The position numbers and the translations under genes are program-made. Below the pieces are notes generated by a model. That model was given only the letters and a program-made list of their open reading frames with translations. It made no database searches and was not told the origin of the DNA. A stretch of 64,000 nt of DNA from Arthrobacter antioxidans (GTDB lineage: Bacteria > Actinomycetota > Actinomycetes > Actinomycetales > Micrococcaceae), in contig NZ_CP095501.1 in the NCBI RefSeq assembly GCF_023100725.1, positions 1,674,001 to 1,738,000 on the forward strand, written 5' to 3'. How positions within the stretch are numbered: the first letter of the stretch is position 1; every line of letters starts with the position of its first letter. This document shows, piece after piece, positions 34,971 through 42,765 of the stretch.

Positions 34971-36853
34971 AGCGGCAGCTCCATCCGGTTGACCCCGCCG
35001 ATCGCCTCGGCGCCATTGACGCGGACCCTGACTGGGTAATGCGCACGCAGGCCCAGCTGGGCGACCGTGGTCTGGTCTCCGCCGGGCACGGCGGTGAAGT
35101 CCAGCTGCGCGTCGGTTCCGGTGTCGAAGATGAGCAGCTGTCCGTCCACGGCAGCCACGGACAGTGCCGCGAAATCCGGCCCTGCCACATGCAGGGCCTC
35201 CTGAAGCACTCGGGCGGTTCCGGCGGCGGACGGAGGTGGTTCAACAGCCAAGGTGATCACCGCCGTCGTCGGCCCGCGGCTGGCGGACACCGCTCCCGGG
35301 TGCGTGCGAAGCCCGCCGGCGATATCGACGGCGCCTGACAGGTAACCCGTCCGCATGCTCCCGGCGTGCAGCCCCAGCAGCGCCGCGTCCGCACCGGCGA
35401 TGGTGATGGGTCCAAGCAGTCCTCCGGCCAGCAGAACCAGCCGGTCCCCGGCCAGCGCGGCGCGGAGTCCGTGGAAGCCGGGCTTCGGGATGGCCCGGAG
35501 GGCGGACTGCAGGGCGGCGGCCAGTTCGGCAAAGCTCGCGGGCACCGCTCTCAGCTGGGCGGTGGCCGCGAGCCCGCCGAGGGTGACGTCGAACTGCGGC
35601 AGGTCTGCCGGCGCGGCAAAGACCGGCAGCGGGTCGGTGACATAGGCGTCCGCGGACCGGTGCGGCAGGGAATCCGGCAGGTGGAGCTCAATGCCGGTGC
35701 CAGACGCCGTGCCATAGGATGCGGCGGAGAAGAGCACCGGCCCCACGAGCGTTTCACCGCGTAGATCGGGGTCGAAGAGGCGCGTGCCGGAGATGGTCAG
35801 CGACGAGGGCGGAGCCGCGGCGATGCCGGTGACGTGAGGGGTCAGCATCAGTACGGCGCGGTTGGATCGTGCCGAAGCATTAGGCAGCTCGGGTGGGGTA
35901 ATGGTCACCTCGACGGTCTGCACGCCCGGCTGCAGCCGGGCATCCGCGGCGAGGGCAATGGTGTCACCGTCGAATTCGTAGGTTCGGTCCGGAACAAGCA
36001 GTTCGATTCGCCGTGCTGAGTCCGGTGCCACGCGGATCTCGGTGCTGCCGATCCGCACCATAACCGCGCCGCCGGCGAAATTCTGGCCCTCGATGATCAG
36101 CGTGTCCCCGATTCGCACGTAGGGCGCGTTGCGCGAGCTTGCGGCAGGGTCATCCGGCCGACGCACGCCCAGCGAGGCGATGCTGGGAGCGCTGAGGGGC
36201 AGGATCGTAATCCTAGGTCCGGCGTGGACCGGTTCACCCACCAGTTGGGGAAACTGACGCCGCCGCTGGCTTTCCAGCTCCACGGCACTGATGGAGTAGG
36301 CAGCGGACGCCCGGAAGGGTATGGTCAAGGCCGTCCAGATCTTGGTCAAGTCCTCCATGGAGAGTGGATCCAGTGCGATTTTCAGCCGCTCCAGATCCCC
36401 GCGCAGGCTTGAGTGCAGGATGGTGTGTCCCTCCGGCTCGCGCACCGTCACCAGTGCTTCGGTAATCAGCGGGAAGTCGTGCAGTACGCGCATGGCGCTG
36501 CCCAGCATCTGCTGGGCGGTGGACTCGTCCACCGAGTTGCCGTTTTCACCGGCTGCCCCGTAGGCCGTGACGAGATAGTGCAGGTTCAGCCCCAACGGTG
36601 GATTGCCGTAGGCGCCGGTGTGGCTTAGTGCGTCCTGGTTCTTCAGGAAGCCGTTTTCGCTCACCTGATACAGGAAGAGGTTGATGCGTGCGAGCTCGTT
36701 GACGGCTGCGCCGGCCGCGTTCGCGTCCCCGCGGGGGGTACCGACGGTCACCGCCAGGGATCCGGCCGCGACGCCGGCCGGCGGGTCCATCCGGTCCCGC
36801 AGCAAGGTTCTCAGCGTGGCGCTGACTCCGGCCAGGCCCCGGAAGTCGCTCAC
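34967..36853 (-). CDS. eCIS cap protein, Pvc16/DUF4255 type (628 aa)
   Basis: The N-terminal 190 residues match the DUF4255/Pvc16 fold (GLAGVSATLRTLLRDRM, LARINLFLYQVSENGFLKNQ, LGLNLHYLVTAYG, MEDLTKIWTAL). This fold terminates tube and sheath at the end far from the baseplate. The rest is unusually long. It contains IPT/TIG-like beta domains (GDTLIIEGQNFAGGAVMVRI, PHVTGIAAAPPSSLTISGTR) and a further 250 residues of unknown type. The extra domains may decorate the cap or attach the particle to a partner. Confidence 0.85.
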   Translation of the reverse strand: MSDFRGLAGVSATLRTLLRDRMDPPAGVAAGSLAVTVGTPRGDANAAGAAVNELARINLFLYQVSENGFLKNQDALSHTGAYGNPPLGLNLHYLVTAYGAAGENGNSVDESTAQQMLGSAMRVLHDFPLITEALVTVREPEGHTILHSSLRGDLERLKIALDPLSMEDLTKIWTALTIPFRASAAYSISAVELESQRRRQFPQLVGEPVHAGPRITILPLSAPSIASLGVRRPDDPAASSRNAPYVRIGDTLIIEGQNFAGGAVMVRIGSTEIRVAPDSARRIELLVPDRTYEFDGDTIALAADARLQPGVQTVEVTITPPELPNASARSNRAVLMLTPHVTGIAAAPPSSLTISGTRLFDPDLRGETLVGPVLFSAASYGTASGTGIELHLPDSLPHRSADAYVTDPLPVFAAPADLPQFDVTLGGLAATAQLRAVPASFAELAAALQSALRAIPKPGFHGLRAALAGDRLVLLAGGLLGPITIAGADAALLGLHAGSMRTGYLSGAVDIAGGLRTHPGAVSASRGPTTAVITLAVEPPPSAAGTARVLQEALHVAGPDFAALSVAAVDGQLLIFDTGTDAQLDFTAVPGGDQTTVAQLGLRAHYPVRVRVNGAEAIGGVNRMELPL

Positions 36854-38103
36854 GGCTCCAATCCTCCGTAGCTGCGCCGCTCGACGTAGGCGGCGAAGTC
36901 CGCAGCCGCCCGCACCGGGGCCGTTGCGGGGGCACCGTAGCCGACCTCAAGCGTGCCGATCCGTACCTCGATGTCCGGCACCGCGGGCGCAGGGACAGAC
37001 TGCAGCACGGACCGCGCCGCCCGACCGGATGGGTTTCCAGACTCGTGCGGCGCCGGGAACAGGTGTTTCGCTGCGGGCAGGTTTCCCTGCGGGTGAACGA
37101 CGACGGCGGGGGCCGGGCCGGGCGTTCCAGCCGGCCCACCGGGATACTGGCTGGTCTCCACCGGCTGAACAACGGCCGGGGAGACGGGAACCGCAGCACG
37201 GCGGAGACCTGCATCTGGCGCCGCGGCACTTTGCGCCACCGCTCCAGGTGTTGCCGAACCAGGTGTAGCTGAACCGTGCGGCAGCAGCCTGGCCGGCGAC
37301 CGGGGCGGGCCTGATGTGTGCCCGGTATCGCGCTGCTGCGCCCGCCCCGCACCCCGCCCAAGCGGTTGTCCGCCCGACCGCACGGGAGAGCCGAGCTCCT
37401 GGAACGCATCCCCATCTCCGCCAACGGTGTTGTCCAGCCCGACGACACCGTTTCCGTCGGCGTGCATGACCTTGGAGTCATCCGGTGCCGGCGGTTGCAG
37501 GTGAGGTGGCGACGTCGACAATGCGCCACCCAGCGGCCTGAATGACCCTTCGAAGTCGGCGGCCGATTGTGCGGCAGCCAGGTAGCTTCCGGCCACCCTG
37601 GCTGCCGACCGGTGGGGGGTGGCGGCCCGACTGTCCGTATCCTGGCGGACGGCCGGGCCGCTGTCCGCTTCCCTTCCGCCCCCGGTGCCCGGACCGTCCG
37701 GCACGCGCTGGTCCCGGCTTGGCGCCGGTTCCGTAGGCGGCGTTGTGCCGGTTCCTCCGGCCAGGGGAGCAACCTGGGCGCCGGACGCAGAGTCCGGGTT
37801 CCCACCGGACCGGCCGGAAGGCGCCGCGCCCGCAGAGTAGATCTCCGCCGTCGCGCCCGGAATAGCTCCCGAAGCCGAATCCTCAATGGCTCCTGACGCC
37901 GGGTCCGGTGTCAGGGGACGCCTATCACCGGGGCCGTTCCCCATTCCCGGCGAGCTGCCTTGAGCGGGCGTCGTCCCGATGCTGGGCGGCAGAGGTCGGC
38001 CGCCCAGCCCGGACAGGGGCAGTTTCGGGACCGGACGCGCGGACACTGGCGGGAGGGTGCCGCCGCGTCCCCGCTGCACCAGCCGCTGCAGATACGTGCT
38101 CAC
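36850..38103 (-). CDS. Disordered Pro/Gly/Ala-rich eCIS-operon protein (417 aa)
   Basis: Starts MSTYLQRLVQRGRGG. Almost all of residues 15-340 is low-complexity, rich in Pro, Gly, Ala and Ser, with repeats such as DPASGAIEDSASGAI and PDSASGAQ. Only the last about 70 residues look folded: PAVPDIEVRIGTLEVGYGA and AADFAAYVERRSYGGLEP. A short ordered tail with an I-x-V-x-IGxxEV motif is shared by proteins at this position in other eCIS loci, as I recall. Function is unknown; a scaffold or flexible linker is possible. It overlaps both neighbours by 4 bp. Confidence 0.7.
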   Translation of the reverse strand: MSTYLQRLVQRGRGGTLPPVSARPVPKLPLSGLGGRPLPPSIGTTPAQGSSPGMGNGPGDRRPLTPDPASGAIEDSASGAIPGATAEIYSAGAAPSGRSGGNPDSASGAQVAPLAGGTGTTPPTEPAPSRDQRVPDGPGTGGGREADSGPAVRQDTDSRAATPHRSAARVAGSYLAAAQSAADFEGSFRPLGGALSTSPPHLQPPAPDDSKVMHADGNGVVGLDNTVGGDGDAFQELGSPVRSGGQPLGRGAGRAQQRDTGHTSGPPRSPARLLPHGSATPGSATPGAVAQSAAAPDAGLRRAAVPVSPAVVQPVETSQYPGGPAGTPGPAPAVVVHPQGNLPAAKHLFPAPHESGNPSGRAARSVLQSVPAPAVPDIEVRIGTLEVGYGAPATAPVRAAADFAAYVERRSYGGLEP

Positions 38104-38993
38104 AGCGGCACCCCCGCGGTATGGGGCTGATCCAGCAGTTGCAGGTAGCGCGACCGGCGGACATGGGGCAGGTTCAGGATCTCCGCCTCGCTCCAGTGGT
38201 ATAGCAGGGCCAGCGTGTGCACCTGTGCGAACAGAGAGCCTGCCCGGTCTGCTATCTCGCGCAGCAGATAGTCGGCGGTGTCCAGTACGGTGGAGAAGTC
38301 CCGGGCGCAGTCCGGGCAGGTCAACTGCAGCATCAGTTCGGACTGGGGGTCCTGCCGCTGCATGGCCGCGCTGACATCGTGAGCGAGCTCCGGCGGCAGG
38401 GTGGCCGGTGCACTGCCGGCACGGTCGACCTCCGGTTCGGTGCCGCCGGGACTGGCCTCCGATTGGTTGTCGGCTCGGCTGACCTCCACTACGCAGCGGC
38501 GCAGCAGTTCGGCCTCGCCTTCGTTGTCGTTCAGCCCGGCCGTGGCGAGCTGGTCCGCGCCGGTGGGTAGCCGGAACACCACGCTGTATTTCCCGAGCTC
38601 TACGCGGTGGTGCAGCTGCGGGTGGGCATATGGTCTCAGCCGCAGCTGTTCCGTTGTCAACTCCAGGTCCAGTCGCCCCTTGCAGTGCGGGCAGTGGGCG
38701 AGGGCATCTATCCGGGTGCCGTAGGTCAGCCCGCGCAGGGCCAGCAGTAGAGCCTCGCGGTCGCCGAGAGTCAGGGCGGCAATTACATGCTCCGGCGGAT
38801 CCGGCACAGAACCCAACGCGGTAGTGCAGCCGGCCAGCAGCGAATCGATCCGGGCCGCGTACGGTCGACCCTCAAGCGCGGCGGCGGCGAGCTCGTCCCG
38901 GCCGGTGAGCGGACGCAGCCAGGCCACTCTCTGGTGCGTGCCGTCCACCCAGACGCCGGAGGGCAGGACCACCCGGGCTGCTGACTCCTGCAT
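38100..38993 (-). CDS. CxxC-containing baseplate-chaperone-like protein (297 aa)
   Basis: Two CxxC motifs (CPHC, CPDC) lie about 130 residues apart and could form one zinc site. The surrounding sequence (RPLTGRDELAAAAL, ALTLGDREALLLALRGLTYG, LLREIADRAGSLFAQVHTLA, LLYHWSEAEILNLPHVRRSR) resembles the T4-type baseplate hub assembly chaperone family often found next to tube genes. It is not expected in the finished particle. It sits 9 bp behind the tube gene and overlaps the disordered-protein gene. Confidence 0.65.
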   Translation of the reverse strand: MQESAARVVLPSGVWVDGTHQRVAWLRPLTGRDELAAAALEGRPYAARIDSLLAGCTTALGSVPDPPEHVIAALTLGDREALLLALRGLTYGTRIDALAHCPHCKGRLDLELTTEQLRLRPYAHPQLHHRVELGKYSVVFRLPTGADQLATAGLNDNEGEAELLRRCVVEVSRADNQSEASPGGTEPEVDRAGSAPATLPPELAHDVSAAMQRQDPQSELMLQLTCPDCARDFSTVLDTADYLLREIADRAGSLFAQVHTLALLYHWSEAEILNLPHVRRSRYLQLLDQPHTAGVPL

Positions 38994-39002
38994 GTGCCCC
39001 CC

Positions 39003-39515
39003 CTAGAGTGTCGGCTCAGTTGGTTCCTGAACTGCCTCATCGCGTTCCCAGCCCTCGTTCTCCACCTTGATGGTCTGGATGGCCACCGCGTTGGCGCTGG
39101 CGTCGAGCTCGGGGACGGCCTGGAACTCCGAGACCCAGCACCGGTAGAGCCGGTAGGACAGCACGGTCTGGCCGGCCTCGTTGAAGACATCAATGATGAT
39201 GTCCTTGCGGAAGTCCGCCAGCGAGGATTCCGCGCCGGGGCCGGCCCCGAAGTTCCAGACCTTGTCGGCCCATGCCTCGAAATCCGGATCGTGGGTTACT
39301 CCGCGTTCCAGTGTGACGGCCTCGAACTTGCTTTGGCCGGGGGATTTTCTTTTGGAACTCGGGTCCCCGCCCTCGCGGTGCTCCACGATTTCCGTGGTCC
39401 GCTTCAGGGCGCTGACCTTGCTGACCCCGGCCACGTAGTGCCCGTCCCACTTCACCTTGAACTTGAAGTTCTTGTAGGGGTCGAAGCGGTTGGTATTCAC
39501 GCTGAATTGTGCCAC
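39003..39515 (-). CDS. eCIS inner tube protein (170 aa)
   Basis: Typical contractile-tail tube protein: NRFDPYKNFKFKVKWDGHYV, AGVSKVSALKRTTEIVEHRE, KFEAVTLERGVTHDPDFEAW and a C-terminal IQTIKVENEGWERD. Length is normal for the family (150-170). It lies 14 bp behind the sheath gene. Only one tube gene is present, while Afp/PVC-type clusters have two or three. This puts the system with the simpler actinobacterial eCIS. Confidence 0.93.
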   Translation of the reverse strand: MAQFSVNTNRFDPYKNFKFKVKWDGHYVAGVSKVSALKRTTEIVEHREGGDPSSKRKSPGQSKFEAVTLERGVTHDPDFEAWADKVWNFGAGPGAESSLADFRKDIIIDVFNEAGQTVLSYRLYRCWVSEFQAVPELDASANAVAIQTIKVENEGWERDEAVQEPTEPTL

Positions 39516-39529
39516 GTCAGTGCTCCTGG

Positions 39530-41101
39530 TTAGCTTTCGTCCTGGCCGGCCAGCTGGGTGATCTTGATAATTACGAATTCCGCCGGCTTCAGCGGGGCAA
39601 ATCCGACAACAATGTTGACGATGCCGCGGTCAATGTCCCCCTGGGTGGTGGTTTCACCGTCGCACTTGACCAGATAGGCGCTGCGCGGAGTGTTCCCCTG
39701 GAAGGCACCCTTGCGGAACAGGTCGTGCATGAAGCTGGTGATGTTGAGCCGCAACTGCGCCCACAGCGGCTCGTCATTGGGCTCGAAAACCGCCCACTGC
39801 GTGCCGCGGTACAGACTTTCCTCGATGTACAGCGCCAGTCTGCGCACAGAAATGTACTTCCACTCGGATCCGAACTGGTCCGCGCCGCGAGTGGTCCGGG
39901 CGCCCCACGCGACGCGCCCGATCACGTTGAACGTGCGCAGGCAGTTGACGCCCAGCGGGTTCAACCGGCCGTTTTCGCCGTCAGTCATGTTGTAAGCGAG
40001 GTCCTGGACGCCCACGAGGGTGGCTTCCGTCCCTGCTGGGGCTTTCCACACGCCGCGCGTCGCGTCTGTGCGGGCGATGACTCCTGCCATCACGCCCGAC
40101 GGCGCAAAGACCGAGAGCCGGTTCTCTTTGAGCGGGTCGGCCAGTTTGACCCGGGGGAAGTAGATCACGGTGTTCGGATCTTTCTCGAAGGCCCCGCTCT
40201 GGGCTCCGGCTTCGGCGTCTTCAACGGTGTCCCAACCGAGCGGCGGATCGATCAGCAGCATGGCCCGGCGTTTGCGGCAATAGACCAGCGCGGCACTTTG
40301 GACCGCCTTGATGGAAGCTCCGGAGATGGCATCCTCGTTCTCCGGATCGAACGGTGGAATAGCGAGGAGATTGAACAGGTCGGCCTTGTCCAAGGCATAG
40401 AGGCCTTCGCGGGCACTGGCCAGGCCGTCCTTCGTGGCTATCTCTTCGGCCGTCACCGGCAATCCGTCCATCCCGCCCGTGAGCGGTGTGTAGACAAGGT
40501 TGCCGTCGTCGTCGGTATCCGAGGCCGGAGGAACGGCTCCCAGCGTGGAAATGTTCAGCAGGCGTGATTCCTGTGCCAGTACGGTGGTGGCGTGGCGTGC
40601 GGACAGGGGATCGATGGAGAGGTTGCGGTAGATTTCCGTTCCGACGACCACCGTCGTGCCTGGTCGATCCCCGGGGCCGGTTTCCCGGACGAAGAGGTTG
40701 AACTCGTCGCCGTCGGCCTCGTCCGCGGTCTGGTAGTCCACGGCGACTTGAAGCAGGTTCCCCCATTCACCCGGGCTGTCCGCCTCCAATACCATTCCGC
40801 CGTCGTCTGTCAGATCGACGATGGCGGCCTGGGCATCACGGGTGACCCGGACGATTACAGCGTCAGCGCCTCCGTTGAGGAAGTACTGCTGGACCGCATA
40901 ACTGACGGAGCTCTTCTGCCACAATCCACCCATGCGGCGTTCGAAGTCGGCGTAGCTCTGGATACGCACCGGCTCGTTCTCGGGACCGCGTCGGGTGCGC
41001 CCGATGAAAGCTGTAATGGAAGTGGCGACTCCCACCAGCGTTCGGACGTTGCTGGGTACTTCCTCGATGTATACACCGGGATACGTCGGTGATACGGGCA
41101 T
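39530..41101 (-). CDS. eCIS sheath protein (523 aa)
   Basis: N-terminal YPGVYIEEVPSNVRTLVGVA and TSITAFIGRTRRGPENEPVR are diagnostic for tail sheaths. The C-terminal part has the conserved handshake region: VAWGARTTRGADQFGSEWKY, ISVRRLALYIEESLYRGTQW, AVFEPNDEPLWAQLRLNITS and later KPAEFVIIKI. It is a single full-length sheath gene, 17 bp behind the first gene of the operon. Confidence 0.95.
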   Translation of the reverse strand: MPVSPTYPGVYIEEVPSNVRTLVGVATSITAFIGRTRRGPENEPVRIQSYADFERRMGGLWQKSSVSYAVQQYFLNGGADAVIVRVTRDAQAAIVDLTDDGGMVLEADSPGEWGNLLQVAVDYQTADEADGDEFNLFVRETGPGDRPGTTVVVGTEIYRNLSIDPLSARHATTVLAQESRLLNISTLGAVPPASDTDDDGNLVYTPLTGGMDGLPVTAEEIATKDGLASAREGLYALDKADLFNLLAIPPFDPENEDAISGASIKAVQSAALVYCRKRRAMLLIDPPLGWDTVEDAEAGAQSGAFEKDPNTVIYFPRVKLADPLKENRLSVFAPSGVMAGVIARTDATRGVWKAPAGTEATLVGVQDLAYNMTDGENGRLNPLGVNCLRTFNVIGRVAWGARTTRGADQFGSEWKYISVRRLALYIEESLYRGTQWAVFEPNDEPLWAQLRLNITSFMHDLFRKGAFQGNTPRSAYLVKCDGETTTQGDIDRGIVNIVVGFAPLKPAEFVIIKITQLAGQDES

Positions 41102-41118
41102 GCCGGTACTCCTTCCCG

Positions 41119-41517
41119 CTATGGCTCGGTCGTGGAATCTCTGGCGGTCAGGATGTCGATGACAACGTCCTGCGCTAGGGTGCTGGTGAATGAGAATTCC
41201 GTCAGGCCGCCGCCGGAGAAACGGTCGAGCGCCGGTTTTCCGATCAGGACCAGCGGGGTGTCGAATTCCAGAGGGTCACCCGCGCTGTTGATCTTCAGTG
41301 TGATCCTCAGCGTCTGGTCTCCTTGAGACCTATAACTGCTGGCACTGACTAGAAGCAGGGTGGGGATGGGTGCCAGCTTGACTATCACATCAGTGTCTCC
41401 CGATGTGAGACGGATTTTCATCCGTTCGTACGCTGACATGGCGTGCAGTCCTGCGACCGAAATATCGTGGTCGCCTGCTATGCGTGCGGTCAGGTTCCAG
41501 TGGATCTTGCCTTCCAT
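41119..41517 (-). CDS. First gene of the eCIS operon, unknown (132 aa)
   Basis: The ATG at 41517 has GGTGG about 6 bases before it; an in-frame GTG at 41526 is also possible. The product is beta-rich: KIHWNLTARIAGDHDISVAG, MKIRLTSGDTDVIVKLAPIP and LRITLKINSAGDPLEFDTPL. There are no membrane segments and no family I know. It is the first gene of the operon, about 55 nt from the predicted transcript start, and just before the sheath. A sheath- or cap-related structural part is possible. Confidence 0.7.
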   Translation of the reverse strand: MEGKIHWNLTARIAGDHDISVAGLHAMSAYERMKIRLTSGDTDVIVKLAPIPTLLLVSASSYRSQGDQTLRITLKINSAGDPLEFDTPLVLIGKPALDRFSGGGLTEFSFTSTLAQDVVIDILTARDSTTEP

Positions 41518-41578
41518 AAATACCACCCGTTGAAGCTGGAAATGGCTTACACCCGCAGGTGATGGATTCAGTCACCAA

Positions 41579-41621
41579 GCTACGGACGCAGGCGTTACCG
41601 GGGTGTTACTAGCGTGTTACT
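41579..41621 (-). promoter_or_regulatory. SARP-type operator/promoter of the eCIS operon, three repeats
   Basis: On the minus strand AGTAACAC (41621-41614), AGTAACAC (41610-41603) and GGTAACGC (41599-41592) follow with an exact 11-bp period. The expected -10 after 7 bp is CGTAGC (41584-41579), a weak match, as expected for a promoter that needs an activator. It precedes the whole eCIS operon. Confidence 0.82.
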
Positions 41622-41735
41622 GGCAGCGATCGGCGAACTGCACCCCACGACCAGCCCTTGCAGGGCCATACCTTGATCCTTTCCGGTTCCGGAACCTTTC
41701 CGAAGGCCTCGGGCAGGTGCCCTCCAACGGGTTTG

Positions 41736-42764
41736 TCACGCGTTGGCGTCGGTGGTGCTCCCGGTTTTGCCACCGATGTCGTCGAGCACGGTTTGCGCCT
41801 GACGGTCCACCAGCCCGGTGAAGAGCTGCTGCGCGGCTCCGAAGGTGATAGCCCAGGCGACGATCTGTGCCGGATTGTCGAGGTCGCTCAGGCCGGGTAC
41901 GAACCCGCCCCGCATCAGCTGCAGGCCGAGCACGGCCGTCAGCGCGCCTGCCGGCAGTTTCAGGATTGCCAACGCCAGCGGCAACCCATACGGCGTGGAG
42001 GTGCCCCGCACGTGCCGCAAAGACGCAGCTCCGGAAACCGCTGCCGCGATAAGGCCGAAAGATTCGATGAACAGCACATCCCAGGGCCGGGGAAGGTCTC
42101 CGGTGGGGCAGGCTCGTCCCTCGGTCGGATCGAAACACAATTGCATCTCATTGGGCCGGATCCAGCCGGCGACGGCGAGTGCAGCAGCCAGCACGGTCAG
42201 TACCAGCGCGGTCATGATCAGGACATTCCGGAAGCTGCGGACGCGCGAGAACTCCTCGCGTGATTCGATGCAGGCCGCACGGAAGGCCGATACCACCGTC
42301 AGTCGGGCGGCGTCGTCGAGCGGGGTGGTCGATGCCGCCTTGGCGGCTTTCTCGATGGCCACCCGCTGCGGGTCGGTCCGTGGCAGGTGCAGGCGCACGT
42401 GGGCCTGGATGTTGGGGAGTTGCGACTGTACGAAGCCGACCGGCGCCCGCAGGAGGAGTGCTACCTGCGCGGCGTCTAGGTGGCTCAGTACGCGTTCGAC
42501 CACTGCGCCGTTGTACGAGGTCTGGACGGTAGGCGATTTATGGGCGGCGACGCTGACGGCTTCGTTGAGATGCCAGGTAATGGCATTCTCCAGCACGGCC
42601 TTGCCCGCATCGGTTCCGGGATCGGTTCCGGACGGCGGGTCGGTCAGGGCGAGCCACGCCGAAAGGGTGCGCAGCTGCGCCGCAGTGGTGAGGGCCTGTT
42701 CCCGCCAGGTCCGGTTGGTCGGCGAACCGAGGGGAAGCGGGTCCGGCAGCTCGGGGGACGCCAC
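41736..42764 (-). CDS. Four-TM membrane protein coupled to the papain-lipase gene (342 aa)
   Basis: The frame is open further upstream, but GTG 42764 lies one base after the stop of the preceding gene and starts MASPELPDPL. The N-terminal 180 residues are soluble and partly helical. Four hydrophobic segments follow at about 181-201, 230-249, 262-284 and 299-317. The last part (GLSDLDNPAQIVAWAITFGA, QQLFTGLVDRQAQTVLDDIG) is conserved in actinobacterial membrane proteins of unknown role. Translation is probably coupled to the papain-lipase gene, so the pair may act together at the membrane. Confidence 0.8.
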   Translation of the reverse strand: MASPELPDPLPLGSPTNRTWREQALTTAAQLRTLSAWLALTDPPSGTDPGTDAGKAVLENAITWHLNEAVSVAAHKSPTVQTSYNGAVVERVLSHLDAAQVALLLRAPVGFVQSQLPNIQAHVRLHLPRTDPQRVAIEKAAKAASTTPLDDAARLTVVSAFRAACIESREEFSRVRSFRNVLIMTALVLTVLAAALAVAGWIRPNEMQLCFDPTEGRACPTGDLPRPWDVLFIESFGLIAAAVSGAASLRHVRGTSTPYGLPLALAILKLPAGALTAVLGLQLMRGGFVPGLSDLDNPAQIVAWAITFGAAQQLFTGLVDRQAQTVLDDIGGKTGSTTDANA

Positions 42765-42765
42765 C

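Noticed and set aside
36546..37886. 446-codon frame overlapping the disordered protein and the cap gene
   Set aside because: Arg/Pro-rich shifted frame; the chosen frames have 4-bp overlaps and ribosome binding sites.
14052..41517. Prophage with contractile tail
   Set aside because: No capsid, portal, terminase, integrase or lysis genes, while the Pvc15-type ATPase, Pvc16-type cap and DUF4157 protein are eCIS hallmarks.
14052..41517. Type VI secretion system
   Set aside because: No TssJ, TssL, TssM, TssK or ClpV-like gene. The ATPase is of the Afp15 type, and the host is Gram-positive.
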